DNA of 37,487 nucleotides from Gammaproteobacteria bacterium (GTDB lineage Bacteria; Pseudomonadota; Gammaproteobacteria; Enterobacterales; Alteromonadaceae): positions 1 to 37,487 of the forward strand of contig NVTW01000022.1 in NCBI GenBank assembly GCA_002401725.1, read 5' to 3'. The notes under the pieces are model-generated. The model was not told where the DNA came from, searched no databases, and was given only the letters and a program-made list of their open reading frames with translations. The position numbers and the translations under genes are program-made. Each line of letters opens with the position of its first letter. The first letter of the stretch is position 1. Shown piece by piece: positions 29,474 through 37,487 of this stretch.

Positions 29474-32400
29474 TACGTTTTTTTGCTGGCCATCCTACCG
29501 CTGCCAATTTATTAATGTTGGTATTTTTGCTGATGGGTTTATTAACATTACCGAATATAAAACGCGAAACATTTCCAAAAGTAAATGCTTACTCAGTACA
29601 AATAAAAGTACCTTATCCAGGAGCTACGCCCGCCGATGTCGAACAAGGTATTTGTTTAACGCTAGAAGATGCCCTAGACGGTATTAGCTTTATTGATGAA
29701 AAAATCTGCCAAGCTCGACAAAACATTGGCATTATGACAGTAAAAATGCTTGAAACAGGTGATTTTACTAAATTTTTGGATGACGTAAACAGTGCGGTTA
29801 ACGCCGTTAATGATTTTCCTAAAGAAGCAGAATTAGCCACAGTAAGTGAGTTAGGTCGTACCCAAAATGTCGTTTCTATTGCCTTAACCGCAGAGCTACC
29901 ACGTACTGAATTAAAAACTTTAGCGGAGCAAATTAAACAAGCATTATTACGCCATCCGCAAATTACTTTAGTCGACATCCAAGGTTTTTCTGATCGACAA
30001 TTATTAATTGCTGTACCCAGCTATAACATTCGCCGCTACGGCTTAAGCTTGCAAGATATTGCCAACATTGTTAACAAACAAGATATTGATTTACCTGTTG
30101 GCACTATCGATACTAATTTTCAAGAGCGACAAATACGCGTTAATGACGAACGCCGTAGCGCTGTGGACTTAGCCAACATTATTATAGCTACTGGTGAAAA
30201 TGGTAATGATGTTCGCCTTGGTGATATTGCTACCATAACCGATAGTTTTGAACTAAAAGAAGAAAAAGTATTATTTAATGGCGAACCTGCGGCGTTAATT
30301 GTAGTTAATAAAAACACTACCGACGACAGTTTACGCGTACTTAACGCCGTTGAAGAAGTATTAGCTCAACAACGTGCAAAACTGCCAAGTGGCGTTTCAT
30401 TAAAACTCACTCAAGACGCCACCAGCATAGTAAAAGACAGAATTAACTTATTAGTAAGTAATGCTTGGCAAGGGCTATTATTAGTTTTTGCAGTAATGTG
30501 GCTATTTTTTACCATTCGTTATGCTTTTTGGGTGGTAATGGGTTTACCCGTTTCGTTTTTAGCCAGTATGTATTTTTTAAATCTCATGGGCATTTCTATT
30601 AATATGTTTTCTATGGTGGCGCTACTGCTTGCTTTAGGTATATTAATGGACGACGCCATTGTTATTGCTGAGTCAATAGGTAGTCAAATTAAAAAAGGCC
30701 TGTCGCCTTATGCTGCCTCTATAGAAGGTACTAAAGTAGTTGCTCGTGGTGTGGTTTCGTCATTTTTAACCACTATTTGTATTTTTATTGGCTTAGTTTT
30801 TATTGAAGGCGATTTAGGACAAATTTTAAAAGTGATCCCTATTGTGCTGTTAACGGTGATCACCGTATCACTGATTGAAGCCTTTTTAATTTTACCGCAC
30901 CACTTAAATCATTCACTCTCGCATGCACAAAAAACACCTGATTCAGCTTTTCGACTTAAGTTTGAGCAGAAATTTGAGCGCTTTAGATTAAAAATGCTGC
31001 AATTAGTAACCCATTTAATTAAATACCGTTATGCCTTTATAGGCAGTGTTATCGCGCTATTTTTAATCTCGGTAAGTATGTTAGCTTCTGGCATTTTAAA
31101 GTTTTCAGCGTTTCCAAATATTGAAGGCGATATGGTGCAAGCGCGTATTTTAATGCCCTCGGGTACACCACTAAAACAAACTGAAAACGTGGTTAATAAA
31201 TTACTCGCAGCACTAAAAAAAACCGAGCAAGAATTTCAAGCCCAAGAAAGCTCCCATACAAAAGATAAGCAACTCATTAAAGCAGTTAACGTGACCTATA
31301 ATGAAAACGAAGACGCCTTTGAATTAGGGCCGCACTTAGCCACTATAAAAGTAGATTTATTAACCGCAGAAGCGCGTAATACACACATTCAAGCATTTAC
31401 CGACAGTTGGCGTAAACACAGCGGTGTTATTCCGCAAGCACTAACAATATCTTACAAAGAACCCGTTATTGGCCCTAGTGGTAAAGCTATAGAAATACGC
31501 ATTATGGGTGATGATTTTAAGCAATTATCAACAGCATCTAGTGATTTACAGCAATGGCTATCCGGTTATCAAGGCGTTAATAATATTTTTGATGATTTAC
31601 GTCCGGGTAAACCAGAATATTCTCTTACCTTAAAAGCTGGTGCATTAAATTTAGGCATAGACGCACAAACAATTGCAAATCAACTGCGAGCAGCTTTTCA
31701 GGGCATTAAAGTGCTTGAAAGCAACATCTCCTTAGAAACCTTTGAAGTTACCGTTAAACTTGATCATGCGTCACGAGATGAATTTATCGACTTTGACAAC
31801 TTCGCCATTATTCATCCACAAACTAAAGCGGTGATCCCATTATCAAGCGTTGCCAATATCACCACCACCCGAGGTTATGCGCGTATTAGTCGGATAAACA
31901 ATCAACGTACGGTAACTGTATATGGCGATATTGACGTAAATAAAAATAATACTAAAAAGGTGCTTGCTGACATTAGTAAACACTGGTTACCCCACTTTAA
32001 ACAGAGCTACCCAAATTTACGTTTAAGTTTTGAAGGAGAAATTAAAAACGCAGGCACCACGCAAATATCTATGCTAAAAGCCTTTATTGTCGGTTTATTT
32101 GGCGTGTTTATTTTATTGTCATTCCAATTTAAAAGCTATGTCGAACCATTTATTGTGCTGGTTGCCATTCCTCTGGCAATGATCGGTGTTATTTGGGGAC
32201 ATTTATTAATGGGTTTGCAATTTACCATGCCGTCAATGATGGGCTTTGTTTCACTCGCGGGTATTGTCGTCAACGATTCTATTTTATTAGTGGAATTTGT
32301 AAAACAACATGTTAAAAAAGGTTTAAGCGTACACGAAGCGGCTGCACAAGCCAGTTACGACAGATTTAGAGCGGTGTTATTAACCTCAATAACCACCATT

Positions 32401-32655
32401 GCTGGTATGACTCCGTTACTATTTGAAACCAGTACACAAGCACAAATTATTATACCACTGGCAACCAGTATTGTTTTTGGTATTGCCACTTCAACCTTAT
32501 TAGTTATTTTTGTTATTCCCAGTTTATACACCATTTTAGAAGACTTTGGTTTAACTCGCGTAATTAATTCAGAAAGTGACAAATTAGAAGAGAATAAACC
32601 AGAAGAAAATAATTCAACCCCAACCTCGGAGACCCCCTTTAATGTTAACCTGTAA
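29470..32655 (+). CDS. RND efflux transporter permease (AcrB/HAE superfamily)
   Basis: 1061 aa; IRFFAGHPTAANLLMLVFLLMGLLTLPNIKRETFP, VPYPGATPADVEQGIC, LALGILMDDAIVIAESI, GIVVNDSILLVEFV. Confidence 0.95.
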   Translation: MIRFFAGHPTAANLLMLVFLLMGLLTLPNIKRETFPKVNAYSVQIKVPYPGATPADVEQGICLTLEDALDGISFIDEKICQARQNIGIMTVKMLETGDFTKFLDDVNSAVNAVNDFPKEAELATVSELGRTQNVVSIALTAELPRTELKTLAEQIKQALLRHPQITLVDIQGFSDRQLLIAVPSYNIRRYGLSLQDIANIVNKQDIDLPVGTIDTNFQERQIRVNDERRSAVDLANIIIATGENGNDVRLGDIATITDSFELKEEKVLFNGEPAALIVVNKNTTDDSLRVLNAVEEVLAQQRAKLPSGVSLKLTQDATSIVKDRINLLVSNAWQGLLLVFAVMWLFFTIRYAFWVVMGLPVSFLASMYFLNLMGISINMFSMVALLLALGILMDDAIVIAESIGSQIKKGLSPYAASIEGTKVVARGVVSSFLTTICIFIGLVFIEGDLGQILKVIPIVLLTVITVSLIEAFLILPHHLNHSLSHAQKTPDSAFRLKFEQKFERFRLKMLQLVTHLIKYRYAFIGSVIALFLISVSMLASGILKFSAFPNIEGDMVQARILMPSGTPLKQTENVVNKLLAALKKTEQEFQAQESSHTKDKQLIKAVNVTYNENEDAFELGPHLATIKVDLLTAEARNTHIQAFTDSWRKHSGVIPQALTISYKEPVIGPSGKAIEIRIMGDDFKQLSTASSDLQQWLSGYQGVNNIFDDLRPGKPEYSLTLKAGALNLGIDAQTIANQLRAAFQGIKVLESNISLETFEVTVKLDHASRDEFIDFDNFAIIHPQTKAVIPLSSVANITTTRGYARISRINNQRTVTVYGDIDVNKNNTKKVLADISKHWLPHFKQSYPNLRLSFEGEIKNAGTTQISMLKAFIVGLFGVFILLSFQFKSYVEPFIVLVAIPLAMIGVIWGHLLMGLQFTMPSMMGFVSLAGIVVNDSILLVEFVKQHVKKGLSVHEAAAQASYDRFRAVLLTSITTIAGMTPLLFETSTQAQIIIPLATSIVFGIATSTLLVIFVIPSLYTILEDFGLTRVINSESDKLEENKPEENNSTPTSETPFNVNL

Positions 32656-33088
32656 AAAAACAACCTTACTACTGATCGGTAGTTTACTTACTTTAAGTTC
32701 AATGCAAGCCATTAGCGCACCAACAAATAATGAGGATCAAGATACCTTAAAAATCATTATGCAAGGGTTGTTAAAAAACACTCATAAAATAACCCAAGGT
32801 ATTGTCTTGCATGATTTTGCATTAATTGAAAAAGCAGCTAAAAACATCGCTGAACACCCAAAGCCGTCAATGATGACGAGAATGAAGCTAGTTAAAGCAA
32901 TGGGGGCTGATATGGGTAAATTTAAAACCAAAGATGATGTAGTACATCACAGTTCAGTTAACTTAATTAAGGCAGCGCAACAAAAAGATATGCCCGCTAT
33001 TCAGCAAGAATATCAAATAATGATTAATGGCTGTGTTGCTTGTCATAATGAATTTAAAGAACGTGTAGCAAAAATTTTAAGCAAGTAA
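32642..33088 (+). CDS. Periplasmic c-type cytochrome, class II (cytochrome c'-like)
   Basis: Signal peptide; helical body; C-terminal heme motif GCVACHNEFKERVAKIL (CxxCH near C-terminus); overlaps the RND stop by 14 bp. Confidence 0.82.
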   Translation: MLTCKKTTLLLIGSLLTLSSMQAISAPTNNEDQDTLKIIMQGLLKNTHKITQGIVLHDFALIEKAAKNIAEHPKPSMMTRMKLVKAMGADMGKFKTKDDVVHHSSVNLIKAAQQKDMPAIQQEYQIMINGCVACHNEFKERVAKILSK

Positions 33089-33139
33089 ATTGATTTCTAC
33101 TTAATCTTACTAACCTTACTAAATGGGTAAATATTATCA

Positions 33140-33982
33140 ATGTCAGCTCTTAAAATACCTGATGCGCCAAAATCAATCCAAAAAGGATTTCCGCTAAAAC
33201 TTGTTTTGGATAAACAAGCCGTTACTCAGTTAGCTGAAAATTTACATTTTGTTTATGCTGCTTTTGAAAAATCTACATTTATTGAACAAGCGTTAACGGA
33301 CATTAGAACATTAGGTATTAAAGAAAGAAGTGAGCATATTGCTAAAATGATGCGCAATTATTTACCTGATAATTACAGTGCTGCCATTGATATAATTCTG
33401 GCGTCATTAACGCCACCATTACAACGAACTGAAGGTAACGGCTTGGCAATAATGTTTTATATGCCACACTGTAGCTTTATCGCTAATTACGGACTTGATG
33501 CTAATAATAATGGCGGTGTTGATCCTTTCGATATTTCGATGAATGCTCAATATGAATTAACTAAACGCTTCACCTGTGAGTATTCGATTCGCCCTTTTAT
33601 TGTCCATAATGAAACGCGAACCATGGATTTATTGTATCAATGGATGCATGATGATGATCCTCATGTTCGCCGATTATGCTCAGAAGGCACTAGACCTCGA
33701 CTTCCATGGTCTAAGAAGATAGATTCGTTTGTTAACGATCCTAGCCCTTGTTTAGCTATTTTAGAGCAATTGAAAAATGATGCAGATTTATATATTCGCC
33801 GCAGTGTTGCTAACCATGTTGGTGATATAGCCAAAGATCATCTTGATTTAGCCTTAACGCTTTGTGAAAACTGGTTGGTTGATGCGACTAAAGAAGTAAA
33901 ATGGCTAATACGCCATGCGGTACGAAACCCAGTAAAAAAAGGTAATGAGCGAGCGATTACCATAAGAAAAGCGGCTAAATAA
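33140..33982 (+). CDS. DNA alkylation repair (AlkD/HEAT-like) protein
   Basis: 280 aa; DPHVRRLCSEGTRPRLPWSKKID, DADLYIRRSVANHVGDIAKDH, EVKWLIRHAVRNPVKKGN. Confidence 0.85.
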   Translation: MSALKIPDAPKSIQKGFPLKLVLDKQAVTQLAENLHFVYAAFEKSTFIEQALTDIRTLGIKERSEHIAKMMRNYLPDNYSAAIDIILASLTPPLQRTEGNGLAIMFYMPHCSFIANYGLDANNNGGVDPFDISMNAQYELTKRFTCEYSIRPFIVHNETRTMDLLYQWMHDDDPHVRRLCSEGTRPRLPWSKKIDSFVNDPSPCLAILEQLKNDADLYIRRSVANHVGDIAKDHLDLALTLCENWLVDATKEVKWLIRHAVRNPVKKGNERAITIRKAAK

Positions 33983-34018
33983 TTTTATTGTTTGGCGGCT
34001 TTTTATGAATAAATAATA

Positions 34019-34255
34019 TCAAATATTTTTAATGCGAATATCTTGTTGCTGGTTTGAGTGTTCAGCTAAAGCAGCTTTGCGCTCACGCTCTAAGCGTTTA
34101 TCGCAAGGATTGTCGCAATCACACGCTTTTTCAATGCCCATAGTACCTAAACCGCCACAACTGCCAGCAATAGATTTGCGTTGAAAAATATAACCAACTG
34201 CCATTGCCAGTACAACAACGAGAAAAAAAACTAAGGTAATAAAAAATATTGCCAT
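34019..34255 (-). CDS. nqrM: Na+-NQR maturation protein NqrM
   Basis: 78 aa; single TM, IAGSCGGLGTMGIEKACDCDNPCDKR Cys motif; next to apbE and nqrF. Confidence 0.92.
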   Translation of the reverse strand: MAIFFITLVFFLVVVLAMAVGYIFQRKSIAGSCGGLGTMGIEKACDCDNPCDKRLERERKAALAEHSNQQQDIRIKNI

Positions 34256-34287
34256 TTTAAAGCCTATAAAAATAAATCATTTATATT

Positions 34288-34379
34288 AAAAGATCCTGAC
34301 CTTCGTCAGGATGACAATACTGCGCGCTCTCAAGATTAAAAAACTGCGCCGTCATACTGAATTTATTTCAGTATCTTTT
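34288..34379. repeat. Structured element able to form a four-way junction (two inverted copies of a short palindromic repeat)
   Basis: AAAAGAT-[CCTGAC cttc GTCAGG]-ATGAC...GTCAT-[ACTGAA tttat TTCAGT]-ATCTTTT. Confidence 0.75.
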
Positions 34380-34411
34380 CTCTGAGGATCACCCCAACAG
34401 CCGAGGGAAAC

Positions 34412-35449
34412 TCACTTCAAATAAGGAACGAATTTTACCGTACTTTCTTCCACAAAACCATGCTCAGATTTTGAAATAAATAAAGCGGCAATATCATGTT
34501 GATTAGCAAAAGCTAAGCCTTTTTCTTCGCCCATCACCATTAACGTAGTTGATAATCCATCTGCGGTCATTGATGACGGTGCAATAACCGTTACCGACAC
34601 TAATTTGTGATTAATGGGTTTACCGGTATCAGGGTCGATAATATGAGAAAAACGCTGACCATCAACTTCAAAGTAATTTCGATAATCTCCTGAGGTAGCA
34701 ATAGCATTGTCTTTCGGTAAAATTATATCTTGTACGCTACGTTCTTCACTTACTGGCTTTTCTATTGCCACCGCCCATAATTCACCCGTATGCTTAAACC
34801 CCTTTAAACGCATTTCACCGCCAATTTCTACTAGGTAGTTTTTAAACCCTTGTGCCTCAATAAAATCGGCGACTTTATCCACCCCATAACCTTTTGCTGT
34901 AGTTGACAGATCAACATAAAGATCGGGGATAGCCTTACGTAGCATGTTACCTTTTAGGGTTAAATAATCTAAACCGATACGTTTTCGTGTTGCGGTTAAT
35001 ACTTCAGGGCTAGGAATTTTATCAGGGCGTAAATCTGGACCAAAGCCCCACAAATTTACTAATGGACCAACAGTAATATCAAGCTTGCCGCCGCTGAGTT
35101 TGCCTAAACGAATAGACTCAGCAATCACGCGACGTAAACCATCACTAATTTGCACAGGCTCAGTGGAAGTGTTTTTGTTAAAACGCGATAATTCAGAGTC
35201 GGGTATATAAGTCGACATTTGTTGATTAACTTGTTTTAACAAGGCATCAATATCGGCATGGACATTTTTATCTGCTACTTGTTGTTCAGTTGCAACAATT
35301 TTAACGTGGTAAGTCGTCCCCATAGTATTACCTTGCAGTAATACTTCGGTGACTTTATTCACATCATCAGTTTGTTTTGAACAACCTGATAATAAAATTA
35401 AAGAAACAAAAACTAAGCGTGTAAAGGTAAGTTTAAGGTGTTTTTTCAT
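34412..35449 (-). CDS. apbE: FAD:protein FMN transferase (lipoprotein)
   Basis: Lipobox (LLSGCSK), LQGNTMGTTYHVKI, VDLSTTAKGYGVDKVADFIEAQG, FSHIIDPDTGKPINHKLVSVTVIA. Confidence 0.95.
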   Translation of the reverse strand: MKKHLKLTFTRLVFVSLILLSGCSKQTDDVNKVTEVLLQGNTMGTTYHVKIVATEQQVADKNVHADIDALLKQVNQQMSTYIPDSELSRFNKNTSTEPVQISDGLRRVIAESIRLGKLSGGKLDITVGPLVNLWGFGPDLRPDKIPSPEVLTATRKRIGLDYLTLKGNMLRKAIPDLYVDLSTTAKGYGVDKVADFIEAQGFKNYLVEIGGEMRLKGFKHTGELWAVAIEKPVSEERSVQDIILPKDNAIATSGDYRNYFEVDGQRFSHIIDPDTGKPINHKLVSVTVIAPSSMTADGLSTTLMVMGEEKGLAFANQHDIAALFISKSEHGFVEESTVKFVPYLK

Positions 35450-35468
35450 TTGTATAGATCACTTAAAT

Positions 35469-35502
35469 AGATCCTGAATACTGAAATAAATTCAGGATGA
35501 CA
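35469..35502. repeat. Short palindromic repeat, single copy (same consensus as 34288-34379)
   Basis: AGATCCTGAA tactgaaataaa TTCAGGATGACA. Confidence 0.65.
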
Positions 35503-35509
35503 ATAAAAT

Positions 35510-35700
35510 ACATGCCTATGCACTTGACTCAGGATCGTCCTTCCCGCAGTCTTTTAAGCGGACGCTGCATGGATGCAGCTGTATTAGACAATGCATGGAG
35601 CATATTGTCCTGAATCTACGTCAAAAAGTACAAGATCTTCGATAAAAGCGTCTCGAAGATGACGATTATAATAAATATCTGAGTTATCTGCATAGGCATA
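35510..35700 (-). repeat. Intergenic repeat family, full-length copy D
   Basis: acatgcctatgcacttgactcaggatcgtccttcccgcagtcttttaagcgg...gacaatgcatggagcatattgtcc...cgtcaaaaagtacaagatcttcgataaaagcgtctcgaagatgacgattataataaatatctgagttatctgcataggcat. Confidence 0.85.
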
Positions 35701-35726
35701 ATAAAATATAACTATTTTACCATTAA

Positions 35727-35759
35727 AAAAGGCGAATACTGAAACAGTATTCGCCTTTT
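35727..35759 (-). terminator. Rho-independent terminator downstream of nqrF
   Basis: AAAAGGCGAATACTG aaa CAGTATTCGCCTTTT, perfect 15-bp stem, T run on the minus strand. Confidence 0.88.
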
Positions 35760-35822
35760 ATAGATTTTTAAATCAGTGTTTATATTTTAAATGTTCTGCA
35801 AAAAACCGCTTAGTTGTGAATA

Positions 35823-37046
35823 TTAGCCGCCGAAGTCATCAAGTAATATATTCTCATCTTCTACACCGAGATCTTTCAACATGTGAATAACCGCAGCACT
35901 CATCATTGGTGGTCCACACATGTAGAACTCACAATCTTCTGGTGCTTCATGGTCTTTCAAGTAGTTTTCAAACAATACGTTATGAATAAAACCCGTTAAG
36001 CCATCCCAGTTATCTTCTTTTTGTGGATCTGACAGTGCAATATGCCATTCAAAATTGTCATTTTCTGCCGCTAAACCGTTGAAGTCATCTTCATAAAACA
36101 CTTCACGAGCTGAGCGCGCGCCGTACCAATAGCTAATCTTACGATTAGTATTCAAACGTTTAAGTTGATCAAATATATGTGAACGCATTGGCGCCATACC
36201 TGCACCGCCACCCACAAAGACCATTTCAGCATCGGTTTCTTTGGCGAAAAATTCACCAAATGGACCAGAAATTGTTACTTTATCACCGGGCTTAAGATTG
36301 AAAATATATGAAGACATTTTACCTGCTGGCAAATGTAATTTTCCAGGAGGCGGCGTTGCAATACGCACGTTCAGCATAATAATGCCTTCTTCCTCTGGAT
36401 AGTTAGCCATTGAATAAGCACGCATGGTTTCTGTATCAACTTTTGATTCCACATCAAAAAAGCCAAAATGGTTCCAATCGCCTTTATACTGGTCAGAAAT
36501 ATCAAAATCGCTATATTTAACATGATGCGGTGGCGCAACAATTTGAATATAACCACCGGCTTTAAACGGTACAGATTCGCCATTTGGAATTTGTAATTTA
36601 AGCTCTTTAATGAACGTTGCTTTGTTATCGTTAGAGATAACTTTACATTCCCATTGTTGAACACCAAAAATTTCATCGTCTAGGACGATATCCATATCAT
36701 GTTTAACCGCAACCTGACATGAAAGACGACAACCTTCTTTGGCTTCACGTTTGTTAATGTGGCCTTCTTCAGTGGGTAATATATCGCCACCACCTGAATT
36801 AATATGAACGCGACATTGTCCGCACGTACCACCACCACCACAAGCTGACGGTATAAAAATACCTTGATCAGCTAAAACACCCAATAATTTACCACCAGCT
36901 GCAGCCACTACTGACTTTTCTGGATCACCATTTATACTAATTGTGACATCACCTGTAGCAACTAGCTTAGATTTAGCAAATAAAATCACTAACACTAACG
37001 CTATAACTATCGCGGTAAACATCGATATGCCGAGAATAATTTCCAT
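35823..37046 (-). CDS. nqrF: Na+-translocating NADH:quinone reductase subunit F
   Basis: 407 aa; [2Fe-2S] motif [19 protein letters not shown] domain [11 protein letters not shown]-terminal [35 protein letters not shown]. Confidence 0.98.
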   Translation of the reverse strand: MEIILGISMFTAIVIALVLVILFAKSKLVATGDVTISINGDPEKSVVAAAGGKLLGVLADQGIFIPSACGGGGTCGQCRVHINSGGGDILPTEEGHINKREAKEGCRLSCQVAVKHDMDIVLDDEIFGVQQWECKVISNDNKATFIKELKLQIPNGESVPFKAGGYIQIVAPPHHVKYSDFDISDQYKGDWNHFGFFDVESKVDTETMRAYSMANYPEEEGIIMLNVRIATPPPGKLHLPAGKMSSYIFNLKPGDKVTISGPFGEFFAKETDAEMVFVGGGAGMAPMRSHIFDQLKRLNTNRKISYWYGARSAREVFYEDDFNGLAAENDNFEWHIALSDPQKEDNWDGLTGFIHNVLFENYLKDHEAPEDCEFYMCGPPMMSAAVIHMLKDLGVEDENILLDDFGG

Positions 37047-37119
37047 CGACTTTTCCTCAAATTTATTTAAAATCTCTAACCCACATTTTGAACTTATGTG
37101 GCGAACTTAGGTTGCGTAG

Positions 37120-37197
37120 TATGGCTGCTAGTACAAGGCGGTAGCGCGGAGTTGACGATAGTCAATAAGCACTTCCAACGCAGTAATTGCAGCCATA
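37120..37197. repeat. Palindromic intergenic element between nqrE and nqrF
   Basis: TATGGCTGC (37120-37128) / GCAGCCATA (37189-37197) ends; core TACAAGGCG..TTGACgataGTCAA..AACGCAGTAATT resembles the 3994-4155 element. Confidence 0.6.
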
Positions 37198-37214
37198 ATG
37201 CGTGAGATAAATCG

Positions 37215-37487
37215 TTACAACGAGATACCACCGAACGATAAGAAGCCAAACGCCATTAGTCCTGCAGTAATAAACGTAATACCTAAACCTTTTAAGCCCT
37301 CAGGCACGTCTGAGTATTTCATCTTCTCACGAATACCAGCCATTAATACAATCGCTAACATCCAACCGACACCAGAGCCAATACCGTAGACAACTGATTC
37401 ACCTAAATCTAAGTTTTTAGCGACCATAAATGATACCGCACCAAAAATGGCACAGTTAACGGTAATAAGCGGTAAAAATATCCCCAA
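37215..37487 (-). CDS. nqrE: Na+-translocating NADH:quinone reductase subunit E (C-terminal part; 5' end outside window)
   Basis: [86 protein letters not shown]. Confidence 0.96.
   Translation of the reverse strand: MGIFLPLITVNCAIFGAVSFMVAKNLDLGESVVYGIGSGVGWMLAIVLMAGIREKMKYSDVPEGLKGLGITFITAGLMAFGFLSFGGISL

Noticed and set aside
36371-36676. 101-aa minus-strand ORF
   Set aside because: Alternative frame inside nqrF, which is unambiguous.
1-37487. Defence island, prophage, toxin-antitoxin or retron
   Set aside because: No recognisable nuclease, methylase, reverse transcriptase, integrase or TA pair among the ORFs; the DNA-repair-type genes (dinB, recX, AlkD-like) are scattered housekeeping or accessory genes.

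Overview
This is a low-GC gammaproteobacterial chromosomal segment. The gene content and order look like Alteromonadales (Colwelliaceae-like); that is inference from gene families, not a database match. Core blocks, left to right: fahA 3' end and maiA; DUF3014-like and PlsC-like genes; 4.5S/SRP RNA; a PEP-CTERM protein; pdxH; a periplasmic substrate-binding protein; the Na+-pumping oxaloacetate decarboxylase operon (oadGAB); a tRNA-Ser/tRNA-Arg cluster followed upstream by csrA, aspartokinase, alaS and recX; a very large internally duplicated lipoprotein; an MBL-fold hydrolase; a two-component propeller sensor kinase; an isolated divergent flagellin; dinB; a TetR/MFP/RND/cytochrome c operon; an AlkD-like protein; and the end of the nqr operon (nqrE, nqrF) with apbE and nqrM. 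I see no CRISPR array, transposase, integrase or obvious defence island. The signals I rate highest are mostly non-coding: (i) a tRNA-Arg(ACG) array with two intact genes among decayed or remodelled tRNA-like pieces and duplicated spacers; (ii) a four-copy intergenic repeat family with terminal inverted repeats; (iii) a compact element that can fold into a four-way junction; (iv) a perfect 23-bp inverted repeat in front of the tetR-efflux-cytochrome c operon; (v) paired ATTGTATACAAT palindromes upstream of oadGAB. All calls come from reading the sequence; no search or folding program was run.
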